Both the position numbers and the translations under genes were made by a program. The notes beneath the pieces are model-generated. The model was not told the origin of the DNA, did not search any database, and saw only the letters and a program-made list of their open reading frames with translations. From Oscillospiraceae bacterium (lineage in GTDB: Bacteria; Bacillota; Clostridia; Oscillospirales; Ruminococcaceae): a stretch of DNA of 30,385 nucleotides. The DNA is taken from assembly GCA_900752435.1 (NCBI GenBank), contig CAADVD010000017.1:1-30385 (forward strand), written 5' to 3'. Shown one piece after another: positions 15,284 to 22,534 of this stretch (position 1 is its first letter; every line of letters starts with the position of its first letter).

Positions 15284-15553
15284 ATGTTGAGCGTTTCTCA
15301 TATGAAAAAAATAGGGCTGTTTTTAGGCGGTGTTCTATTTGGTACCGCTGGGGTTAAAATCTTATCCAGTAAGGATGCCAAAAAAGCATATGTGCAGTGC
15401 ACAGCGGCAGCTCTCCGTGCAAAAGAAAGCGTCATGAAGACCGCAACCACCGTACAGGAAAACGCGGAGGATATTCTTGCGGAAGCCAAGCAAATCAACG
15501 AGAAAAGAGTCGCTGAAGAAGCAGCGGCTGTGGTGGAAGAAACAGCGGAATAG
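15284..15553 (+). CDS. Small membrane-associated protein, DUF6110-like
   Basis: 89 residues. An N-terminal hydrophobic segment (KKIGLFLGGVLFGTAGVKIL, about residues 8-27) is followed by SSKDAKKAYVQCTAAALRAK and a long alanine/glutamate-rich amphipathic helix to the acidic C-terminus (EEAAAVVEETAE). This matches my memory of the DUF6110 family, often beside metal P-type ATPases. AAGGAGG lies 8 bases before the ATG at 15284; a second ATG seven codons... further in (15302) starts the conserved MKKIG and is an alternative start. An intrinsic terminator sits between this gene and the ATPase gene. Confidence 0.8.
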   Translation: MLSVSHMKKIGLFLGGVLFGTAGVKILSSKDAKKAYVQCTAAALRAKESVMKTATTVQENAEDILAEAKQINEKRVAEEAAAVVEETAE

Positions 15554-15564
15554 TGAAAAGAGGG

Positions 15565-15601
15565 AAAACGGGACTGCATCTAGGATACAGCCCCGTTTTT
15601 T
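15565..15601 (+). terminator. Intrinsic terminator inside the operon, before the ATPase gene
   Basis: AAAACGGG (15565-15572) pairs with CCCGTTTT (15592-15599), with an inner CTG/CAG, and ends in a T-run. It should make most transcripts end after the two small genes, with the ATPase made by read-through. Confidence 0.8.
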
Positions 15602-15643
15602 GCGGCTAAGGACTCAATCAAAAACCCTCGTGGAGGAATCATT

Positions 15644-17719
15644 GTGAAATTTATTATCAAGCATGAAATAGAAGGGCGTATCCGAATTCATTTGGTGCAG
15701 GCCAGAATGTCCTGCCAGGAAGCGGATACCCTGCTTTATTTTTTGGAAAGCCGGAATGAAGTGCAAAGCGCAAAGGTGTACGAACAAACCGCCGATGCGG
15801 CCATTGTGTATTCCGGCAGTCGGGATGAACTGATTTCGGCGCTGAAGCAGTTTCAGTACGATCAGGTCGAGGTCCCCAGCGGTGTTTTGGAGAATTCCGG
15901 ACGTGCGCTGAATACGCAGTATCGGGAGAAACTAATCTGGAAGGTCATAGGGCGTGTATGCGGCAAATGGCTGCTGCCTTATCCCATTCGTGTGTTGTGC
16001 ATCGTGCTGAAATCGCTCCCCTATCTTCGTCAGGGGTGGCGCTGTTTGGTGAAAGGTAAGCTGGAAGTACCGGTGCTGGATGCGACGGCCATTGCCATTT
16101 CCATTTTGCGAAGAGATTTTGGTACGGCAGGTTCGGTGATGTTCCTGCTGGGTATCGGTGAAATTTTGGAGGAATGGACGCACAAGAAATCCGTCGGCGA
16201 CTTGGCAAGAAGCATGTCGCTGAATGTGGGCAAAGTATGGCTTAAGCAGGAGGGACAGGAAGTTCTGGTGAACGCTGCTCAAATTGCGCCCGGTGACCAA
16301 GTGGTGGTGCATATGGGCAGCTTGATTCCGTTCGACGGCGTGGTGATTGCTGGAGAAGCCATGGTCAACCAGTCGTCCTTGACCGGTGAGAGTCTGCCGG
16401 TGAAAAAAGGCGGCGGCGGATACGCCTATGCCGGTACAGTCGTCGAAGAAGGGGAACTGACCATACAGGTTAAAGCGGTATCCGGTTCGACCCAGTTTGA
16501 AAAAATTATCGCCATGATTGAAGAATCCGAAAAGCTGAAATCGGCTGTGGAGAGCAAGGCGGAGCACTTGGCGGATCGTTTGGTTCCCTATACCTTTTTG
16601 GGAACGGGGCTGGCGTGGCTGTTGACGCGGAATGTTACCAGAGCCTTATCCGTCTTGATGGTGGACTTTTCCTGCGCGTTAAAACTGGCGATGCCGATTA
16701 CCGTTCTTTCCGCTATTCGTGAAGCCAATGCGCATCGCATTACGGTGAAGGGTGGAAAATATTTGGAAGCGTTGGCGGCCGCTACGACGATTGTGTTTGA
16801 TAAAACCGGTACGCTCACGAAAGCACGGCCAACGGTCAAAGAAGTGATTCCGTTTGCGGACAGCAGTGCCTCGGAAATGCTGCGGGTGGCGGCATGCTTG
16901 GAAGAGCATTTTCCGCATTCTATGGCTAAGGCTGTGGTCAGAGCGGCCAAGGAGCAAGAGCTGGAACATGAGGAAATGCACTCTAAGGTGGACTATATTG
17001 TAGCGCACGGCATTGCTTCCCATATTGCGGACAAGCGTGTTGTCATCGGCAGTTACCATTTTGTCTTTGAGGATGAAAAGTGCTCCATCCGTGAAGAATA
17101 CCGCGAACGGTTTGAACAACTGCCAACGGAATATTCGCATTTGTATTTGGCGATTGAAAAGGAATTGGCGGCGGTCATTTGCATCGAAGACCCCGTGCGG
17201 GAAGAAGCCGCAGAAGTGCTGGCAAACCTGAAGCAGGAGGGCTTTTCCAAGATTGTTATGATGACTGGCGACAGCGAACGCACAGCCGCCGCCATCGCCG
17301 CTAAAATCGGAGTGGATGAATATTATTCGGAAGTTCTGCCGCAGGATAAGGCTGATTTTGTACAGAAAGAACGCGAGAAGGGCAATGTGGTGGTGATGGT
17401 TGGCGACGGCATCAACGATTCGCCGGCACTTTCCGCCGCAAATGTGGGCATTGCCATCAGCGACGGAGCCGAAATTGCCCGTGAAATCGCCGACATTACC
17501 ATAGCGGCGGATAACCTGCGCGAGCTTGTCACCTTGCGCCGTTTGAGTCGGGCCATGATGCGGCGGATTGGACAGAACTACCGTGCCATTTTGGGGATTA
17601 ACGGCGGCTTGATTCTCTTAGGAGCAGGCGGTGTGATTCAGCCCACTACCTCTGCTTTACTGCACAACACTTCAACGCTCGCAATCAGCTTGCGGAGTAT
17701 GAACAATTTGCTGTCCTAA
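15644..17719 (+). CDS. Heavy-metal translocating P-type ATPase (P1B-like) with atypical metal motif
   Basis: Pumps a metal ion across the membrane using an aspartyl-phosphate intermediate. 691 residues. Residues 1-~75 form a ferredoxin-like HMA-type domain without CxxC. Then come the membrane segments, the actuator loop (NQSSLTGES), the phosphorylation motif DKTGT (Asp386), MTGDSERTAAAIA and the hinge GDGINDSPAL (from about 587). The usual membrane CPC/CPx is replaced by SCALKLAMP (Cys344), and the SEHP-type motif reads EHFPHSMAKAV. These differences argue against simple copper or zinc/cadmium export; iron or manganese is a guess. Third gene after the 26-residue and DUF6110-like proteins. Ribosome binding site GTGGAGG, start GTG or the following codons near 15644. 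Confidence 0.92.
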   Translation: MKFIIKHEIEGRIRIHLVQARMSCQEADTLLYFLESRNEVQSAKVYEQTADAAIVYSGSRDELISALKQFQYDQVEVPSGVLENSGRALNTQYREKLIWKVIGRVCGKWLLPYPIRVLCIVLKSLPYLRQGWRCLVKGKLEVPVLDATAIAISILRRDFGTAGSVMFLLGIGEILEEWTHKKSVGDLARSMSLNVGKVWLKQEGQEVLVNAAQIAPGDQVVVHMGSLIPFDGVVIAGEAMVNQSSLTGESLPVKKGGGGYAYAGTVVEEGELTIQVKAVSGSTQFEKIIAMIEESEKLKSAVESKAEHLADRLVPYTFLGTGLAWLLTRNVTRALSVLMVDFSCALKLAMPITVLSAIREANAHRITVKGGKYLEALAAATTIVFDKTGTLTKARPTVKEVIPFADSSASEMLRVAACLEEHFPHSMAKAVVRAAKEQELEHEEMHSKVDYIVAHGIASHIADKRVVIGSYHFVFEDEKCSIREEYRERFEQLPTEYSHLYLAIEKELAAVICIEDPVREEAAEVLANLKQEGFSKIVMMTGDSERTAAAIAAKIGVDEYYSEVLPQDKADFVQKEREKGNVVVMVGDGINDSPALSAANVGIAISDGAEIAREIADITIAADNLRELVTLRRLSRAMMRRIGQNYRAILGINGGLILLGAGGVIQPTTSALLHNTSTLAISLRSMNNLLS

Positions 17720-17732
17720 CAGATAAGAAGAA

Positions 17733-17780
17733 AAAACGAGCTTACCCTTTCAGCAGAAACTGCATGGGCAAGCTCGTTTT
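17733..17780. terminator. Bidirectional terminator between the ATPase gene and gapN
   Basis: AAAACGAGCTT (17733-17743) pairs with AAGCTCGTTTT (17770-17780), with an inner CCC/GGG. A-runs and T-runs on both sides serve two convergent genes. Confidence 0.85.
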
Positions 17781-17786
17781 GTGTTT

Positions 17787-19256
17787 TTATTCAACCGGCG
17801 TATCCATATTGACTACAATGGCCTTGTGCCGCATCATCGCCTCGATGGAATATTTCACGCCCTGCGTTCCCATACCGGATGACTTTACGCCGAGAAAAGG
17901 GAAGTGATCCGGGCCGCGTTCCGTTTTGTTGTTGATTTGCACCGTGCCGACTTCCAGCTGTTCGGCAATGCGAAACGCCTTGCTGATGTCGCGGGTGAAT
18001 ACCGACGCCTGCAACCCATATTCGGAGCGGTTGGCCAATTCCACGGCTTCTTCGATGGAATGCACGCGAATCACCGGTAAGACAGGGCCAAACGGTTCCT
18101 CCCATGCAATGCGCATCGATTCGGTTACATGGTCGAGCAGTGTTGGATACACGAGCTGGCGCTGGGTCTGGTTTCCCATCACCAAAGTAGCTCCCCGTTC
18201 CAGCGCGTCGTCAATCAACCCTTGTACAAATGCCACCGACTGTTCGTTGATTAACGGTACAACCGTCACACCCTCTTCATCGGGATTGCCGCAAATCAAC
18301 TGTTCCATTCGTTCCCGTATTTTTTGCACAAAGCGGTCGGCTACATGCTCCAGCACCAAAATTCGCTTTACTGCCGTACACCGCTGACCGGAATAGGAAA
18401 ATGCGCCGGCCACCACATTTTGAGCGGCAAAATCCAAATCGCAGTCGTCCAGTACAATGGCGGCATCCTTGCCGCCCAATTCCAGCATCATCGGCACCAT
18501 ACCGGCAATTTCGGCGATGTGCCGTCCGATTTCGGTACTGCCTGTAAAATTGATGAAATTGACATCGGGATGGCACACCAAGTAATCGCCGATTTCGCGT
18601 CCGCGTCCGGTTACGGTATTCAGCACACCGGCCGGAAGTCCGGCTTCAGCGAATACAGCGGCCAGATACAGCGCGCTGATGGCGCCCTGCGACGGCGGTT
18701 TCAGCACCACGGTATTGCCGCCAATCAGCGCCGGTGCAATTTTGGACATCGACAGATTGACCGGATAATTGAACGGAGCGATGGCCAGTACCGTTCCCAG
18801 CGGCACATGCGTAACGTAGGAAAGCTTGCCGCGGCTTCCGCCCGGAAAGTTTTCGCCGGAAACTGCCGTACCCTCCAGCGACTTACCGATGTCTGCCGTA
18901 TACCGCAGAAAATCAGCGGAGCGTTCGACCTCGGAAACGGCAGAGGCCTTGTCCTTCAGGATTTCTTTCATCAGCACGGCGGCAATTTCCTGCGTATGCG
19001 CCAATAAAATATCGGCCGCGCGATAAAAGTATTCCGCGCGCTGATGAATCGGTGTATTCGCCCATAGGCGTCGGGCTCGTTTGCTGTGTTCCATCGCTTC
19101 ATCGACTTCTTCGCGCGTCATAGCCGGAACTGTCCCTACCAGCGAATCATCCAGCGGAGAGCGTACTTCGATGGTTCGATTGCTGCTAGAAGTTTTCCAA
19201 AGACCGCCAATGAGATTGCGGTAATTTTTTTGTGCATCGTACAGTTGTTCAGACAT
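17787..19256 (-). CDS. gapN: NADP-dependent non-phosphorylating glyceraldehyde-3-phosphate dehydrogenase
   Basis: Oxidises glyceraldehyde 3-phosphate straight to 3-phosphoglycerate and makes NADPH without ATP, bypassing two glycolytic steps. The 489 residues match streptococcal GapN closely in remembered motifs: NFPGGSRGKLSYVTHVPLG, APFNYPVNLSMSKIAPAL, TGRGREIGDYLV, FINFTGSTEIG, LELGGKDAAIVLDD (general-base Glu), GAFSYSGQRCTAVKR (catalytic Cys near 293) and GVKYSIEAM. A monocistronic leftward gene with two inverted repeats in its upstream region and a terminator at 17733-17780. General aldehyde dehydrogenases share the core, but the C-terminal INNKTERGPDHFPFLG is GapN-like. Confidence 0.93.
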   Translation of the reverse strand: MSEQLYDAQKNYRNLIGGLWKTSSSNRTIEVRSPLDDSLVGTVPAMTREEVDEAMEHSKRARRLWANTPIHQRAEYFYRAADILLAHTQEIAAVLMKEILKDKASAVSEVERSADFLRYTADIGKSLEGTAVSGENFPGGSRGKLSYVTHVPLGTVLAIAPFNYPVNLSMSKIAPALIGGNTVVLKPPSQGAISALYLAAVFAEAGLPAGVLNTVTGRGREIGDYLVCHPDVNFINFTGSTEIGRHIAEIAGMVPMMLELGGKDAAIVLDDCDLDFAAQNVVAGAFSYSGQRCTAVKRILVLEHVADRFVQKIRERMEQLICGNPDEEGVTVVPLINEQSVAFVQGLIDDALERGATLVMGNQTQRQLVYPTLLDHVTESMRIAWEEPFGPVLPVIRVHSIEEAVELANRSEYGLQASVFTRDISKAFRIAEQLEVGTVQINNKTERGPDHFPFLGVKSSGMGTQGVKYSIEAMMRHKAIVVNMDTPVE

Positions 19257-19285
19257 GCTGTATCCACCTCTTTTTATGAGAGAAG

Positions 19286-19390
19286 TACGAATTTTTCAGA
19301 AATTCGTATGAATCCGTGTTTTCCTAGTATATGCCGAAAGTGCAAGAGTATGTGTGCGGATCGTCAATCGGTCGTTGGTTTTGGACGATC
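19286..19390. promoter_or_regulatory. gapN upstream region with two inverted repeats
   Basis: TACGAATTT (19286-19294) and AAATTCGTA (19300-19308) are a perfect 9-bp inverted repeat 30-50 bases before gapN. Further up, GATCGTC (19359-19365) and GACGATC (19384-19390) form another. A -10-like TATACT sits on the minus strand near 19331-19326, but no matching -35 was found, so promoter use may need an activator. Confidence 0.4.
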
Positions 19391-19463
19391 GAAAATTTAT
19401 GGTCAATATCCATAAAATAGAATGACTTGTTTTAGGCATTACTACAAAATTTCGGAATTCATC

Positions 19464-19504
19464 AAAAAAAATGAAAAAAAGTTGCACATTTGCATGCAAC
19501 TTTT
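19464..19504 (-). terminator. Terminator of the XrtG operon
   Basis: On the minus strand AAAAGTTGCA pairs with TGCAACTTTT (plus positions 19495-19504 and 19477-19486) and is followed by a long T-run interrupted by CA. The stem-loop resembles the hairpin after lacZ at 2077-2102. Confidence 0.88.
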
Positions 19505-19561
19505 CTGGATTTTTGAGGGGATAGTGAAAGGGTTATTCCAGGATAGGAACTTTCGTGGCTT

Positions 19562-20059
19562 TCAAATGCTCTTTTCCCGGCTCATGCGCGCTAAAATACG
19601 CGTGACCTCTGCCTCAATTTCCGGCGGTACTGCTGCAGGAGGAATTACTTTGTTGGTGGGGTTTTGCAGGGCGGGCGGCGACAGCACTTCCTTGGCTTCT
19701 TCAATCAAATTGATGGCGTAGGAACGATTGGGCGTTTCGCTGATCTCCACCAGTAAAAGAAGCCAGCCGAAATGGAGCAAGCGTTCCTTGACGCGGCATT
19801 TGAAGTATTCGCAGAGGTTTTCCAGCGTGGGCGGCAATGTGCTGTCAAATGGAACCGTTTGGTTCAAAACCGCGCCTTGATAGGAAGCAAAGGTCTGCGC
19901 GATTTGTGCTTCCATGTCATCAAAGGACGACGCTTCCGGATTCATGCGCGTCATTTCAAAGGAGAATTCCCAAGTATGCGGCGCAGTAGTGGAGGAATCC
20001 GACGGCACGGTAATGGAGGCGTTTAGATAATGCTTGAGGCGGTATAATTGGTAGCGCAA
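19562..20059 (-). CDS. PTPS-related (6-pyruvoyl-tetrahydropterin synthase-like) protein of the XrtG locus
   Basis: 165 residues. The fold pattern resembles 6-pyruvoyl/6-carboxy-tetrahydropterin synthase: LNASIT (12-17) where the family has a zinc His, PHTWEF (27-32) where H-G-H is usual, and PPTLENLCEYF (76-86) for the typical PT-x-EN-x-A. Two of the three zinc histidines appear lost, so the pterin reaction is doubtful. A poorly conserved proline-rich C-terminal tail follows. The start is TTG, with AAGGAG ten bases upstream and three bases after the stop of the GGDEF-like gene. I recall that PTPS-related proteins are standard members of exosortase-G loci. Function unknown; last gene of the operon. 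Confidence 0.72.
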   Translation of the reverse strand: MRYQLYRLKHYLNASITVPSDSSTTAPHTWEFSFEMTRMNPEASSFDDMEAQIAQTFASYQGAVLNQTVPFDSTLPPTLENLCEYFKCRVKERLLHFGWLLLLVEISETPNRSYAINLIEEAKEVLSPPALQNPTNKVIPPAAVPPEIEAEVTRILARMSREKSI

Positions 20060-20062
20060 CAG

Positions 20063-20551
20063 TTAATTTCTCCTTTCCGATTGGGCGATGAACTGCAGTT
20101 TGAGCCGTCTGCCGTTTTTGAGGTCACGGTAGGCCTCTTGCAGCAATTCTTCCGGCTTTTGGATGGGGGAAGACCAGCTTCGGACGACAATTTCCACGGG
20201 AATGTGTTCCAGAAGCTCCAGCCGTTCCATCCGTTCAGCCAGTTGTTCCAGAAATAGATAGGCGCCGTTTTGCGTGGTGTGGGACAGCACCGCGACCAGC
20301 ACTTCCGATGAGACGCGTGCCAGCATCTGGTTGTCCTGCGCCAAATCATGCAGGACACCGGCGAACGCATGGATGCGCTGTTCCTCCGCACCATTTGGGA
20401 GATGAAAGACAACCAAGCTGGCTGGAAGCAAACCCGGTGCATTGGCGCGCCGAATGAATACGTCAAATACGGTTTGGTTGTACAGCTTGGTTTCTTCATC
20501 CAGCAGTAGGGATTCGTGTACATCGGTGGAATTTTCGGTTTCAGTAAACAT
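20063..20551 (-). CDS. Degenerate GGDEF-like domain protein
   Basis: 162 residues with no membrane segment. LLLDEETKLYNQTVFDVFIRR (15-35) matches the D-x-LT-x-LYNRR-x-F opening of GGDEF domains, and ASLVVFHLP aligns with the following strand, where the metal Asp (usually D-x-D) is missing. The active loop that should read GG[DE]EF is SSEVL (81-85). It therefore cannot be expected to make c-di-GMP; binding of a nucleotide or a structural role is possible. The start was set at the ATG at 20551 because AAGGAG lies seven bases before it. It sits between a processive glycosyltransferase gene and the PTPS-like gene, in a position where c-di-GMP-responsive partners often occur. Confidence 0.7.
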   Translation of the reverse strand: MFTETENSTDVHESLLLDEETKLYNQTVFDVFIRRANAPGLLPASLVVFHLPNGAEEQRIHAFAGVLHDLAQDNQMLARVSSEVLVAVLSHTTQNGAYLFLEQLAERMERLELLEHIPVEIVVRSWSSPIQKPEELLQEAYRDLKNGRRLKLQFIAQSERRN

Positions 20552-20583
20552 GGCAAAACTCCTTGTGAAATAGTGGATTTCAT

Positions 20584-21963
20584 TCATGATTTTTGATTGA
20601 ACAGTCGTTTGACCGTTTGATGCAGGGCGTGTACCCATGCAAAATCACGGCGTACAATGGTACAAAAGATGTGCCATTCCTGCGTCAGACTGCGGCTTTT
20701 CCAAGCGTTTCCATAGGAAGTGCCGTCAAAGAAGCCGGCAAGCCTCATCCAAAACAGCATGGATTTGTAAAAGGGAAACAGAAACACCCAACCAGCCATT
20801 CTTTGGTATGCCTGCCTGTATTCTGAAATTTGTTTCATCATGGCGCAGGCAGTTCCATAATAGGCAAACGCCAACAGCGTGTAACAGCCGTAAACCGTCA
20901 GCAAAGACAACGCCACCAGCATCGCTGAGTAGTCTTGTGTGACGATCAATACTGCCAGCACTGCCCACCAAACGGCGCGCGGAAACGCAAAGGTATGATC
21001 CTGCACCAACAGGCGAATGCAGAAGTCGCGGAAGAATCCAAACGGTTTGTGCAGTCTCTTTTGCAGGAATAGATGGGCAATCTCCAATTCGCCTTTTTGC
21101 CAGCGTTTGCGCTGGGTGTACAGATGATCCAAGCTGTCAATGGGATCGGTTAGGAAAACGGCGTCCTTGCAGAAGCCCACTCCGTCGGGGTATTGCTCAC
21201 GGAATTCAAAGGTGATGTAGGTATCCTCGCAGAGTGTATCGGTATGATAAAGCTGGGAGTCGAGCAGTGCTTCGCGGCGAAAGGCGGAAAACGCGCCGGA
21301 GATGGTGAAAAGCTGGTTGCGGCGGGATTCCAGATAACGGCCAACCAAAAAGGTCTGTGCGTATTCCAGACATTCGAGTGTTTGCAGACGGCGCAAGGCG
21401 GGCTTTGCTGTTTGACGGATGAGATGCGGGTCAATGAGCACTGTACCGGTAGCGCATTGGAGTTGTGGGTGGTATTCCAAGTAAGCAACCATGCGGCGGA
21501 TGGCATCAGGGTGTAAAGTGCCGTCGCTGTCGATGTTCAGGATGTACGCGCCGTGTGAATTGAACAGAGCCGCGTTGAGCGCTTTGGCTTTGCCTTGGGC
21601 GGTGTCCATCCATTGGATGGAGAGCTGTGGAAACTGCGTGTGGCATCGCTCAAATACTTGACGGCTGTTGTCGGCCGTTTGGTTGTTGGCCAGCAGGACT
21701 TCGATGCGATTGGACGGGTAATTGGACTGGTAAACGGAAGTCAGACAGCTTTCGAGATTTTGCTCGGAGTTGTAGATGGGAATGATTAAGGTGACCGGCG
21801 GCAAGGCGCTGTCCGGTATTGTCCATTCATCCGGAAATTCGCGGTGCAGATGAAGAGACAGCATCCCGATGAACGCCGGAACCACTTCGACAATCAGCGG
21901 AATCAACAGCCACGAGGAAACAAACAGCAGTTGGCTGAGCCATTCAGACCAAGGCAGATTCAT
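20584..21963 (-). CDS. Processive GT2-family glycosyltransferase of the XrtG locus
   Basis: 459 residues, membrane bound. An N-terminal helix (about 10-37) is followed by a GT-A domain: PVTLIIPIYNSEQNLESCL, NIDSDG (the D-x-D that binds metal and nucleotide sugar), SGAFSAFRREAL, CEDTYITFEF and QRKRWQKGE (the Q-x-x-RW motif of processive synthases such as cellulose and hyaluronan synthase). Several C-terminal hydrophobic segments (AVWWAVLAVLIVTQDYSAML, LSLLTVYGCYTLLAFAYYG) complete the channel-like layout. It matches the XrtG-associated glycosyltransferase type. GGGAGG is 8 bases before the ATG at 21963, and the gene overlaps the XrtG stop by 20 bases. It probably makes or extends a surface polysaccharide; the sugar is unknown. 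Confidence 0.9.
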   Translation of the reverse strand: MNLPWSEWLSQLLFVSSWLLIPLIVEVVPAFIGMLSLHLHREFPDEWTIPDSALPPVTLIIPIYNSEQNLESCLTSVYQSNYPSNRIEVLLANNQTADNSRQVFERCHTQFPQLSIQWMDTAQGKAKALNAALFNSHGAYILNIDSDGTLHPDAIRRMVAYLEYHPQLQCATGTVLIDPHLIRQTAKPALRRLQTLECLEYAQTFLVGRYLESRRNQLFTISGAFSAFRREALLDSQLYHTDTLCEDTYITFEFREQYPDGVGFCKDAVFLTDPIDSLDHLYTQRKRWQKGELEIAHLFLQKRLHKPFGFFRDFCIRLLVQDHTFAFPRAVWWAVLAVLIVTQDYSAMLVALSLLTVYGCYTLLAFAYYGTACAMMKQISEYRQAYQRMAGWVFLFPFYKSMLFWMRLAGFFDGTSYGNAWKSRSLTQEWHIFCTIVRRDFAWVHALHQTVKRLFNQKS

Positions 21964-22534
21964 AGCGAATTCCTCCCAGCTTTTGAGCGCGTATTTGGCA
22001 AACGGTAAAGCAGTTGTAGTAGAGAAGCAGTACGAGAACGTAAAACACCATGCGTGCCAAAATCGTTTGCACCCAGTAAAGACAGCCGCTTCCGAATAGG
22101 GCAACCAACGTGCAGACAAGCGCTATGCGCAGAATGCTTGCCAAAGCCAGCCATAGTGCGCCGAATATCTGCATACTGAGTTTCCTCCAAAATTTTGCAA
22201 AAGGAAAAAACCAAAGCATAGCGCTGAACGCCAGCAATTCCAATACGCCGGATTGGTCATGAACCGACAAAAAGAGCAGAGCATCCGGTGCATACAGCAT
22301 TAAAGTATCGTCAAAGGCATTGGCTTGATATAAACCGCTCCATTGGCCAAAACGGCAGGCCATTTGCGATACGGCTTCTGTCATAAATGGTGCAATGTGC
22401 GGTTGCAGTAACGTCATGAGAAGAACCAGCAAACCGGTGCTTCCCCATAAAAATTGAAAGAAAAGCAGATTGCCGCGTTTCAGCACGCTTAAGACATACA
22501 CCCAAACCAACACGCCCAATCCAATCGCCATCAT
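21944..22534 (-). CDS. xrtG: Exosortase family protein XrtG, catalytic residues apparently replaced
   Basis: 196 residues, nearly all membrane. The exosortase core is recognisable by pattern: VHDQSGVLELLAF (91-103) where exosortases carry a Cys-Ser/Thr-Gly site, SILRI (133-137) with the conserved Arg at 136, and YWVQTILARMVFY (153-165) where a His is expected. Here the Cys position reads Gln94 and the His position Gln156; the Arg is kept. Whether this is usual for XrtG or special to this protein needs an alignment. Exosortases cut and anchor sorting-signal proteins; no PEP-CTERM-like substrate is encoded nearby. Start ATG at 22534, overlapping the upstream gene's stop, with AAAGGAAA ahead of it. 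Confidence 0.8.
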   Translation of the reverse strand: MMAIGLGVLVWVYVLSVLKRGNLLFFQFLWGSTGLLVLLMTLLQPHIAPFMTEAVSQMACRFGQWSGLYQANAFDDTLMLYAPDALLFLSVHDQSGVLELLAFSAMLWFFPFAKFWRKLSMQIFGALWLALASILRIALVCTLVALFGSGCLYWVQTILARMVFYVLVLLLYYNCFTVCQIRAQKLGGIRYESALV

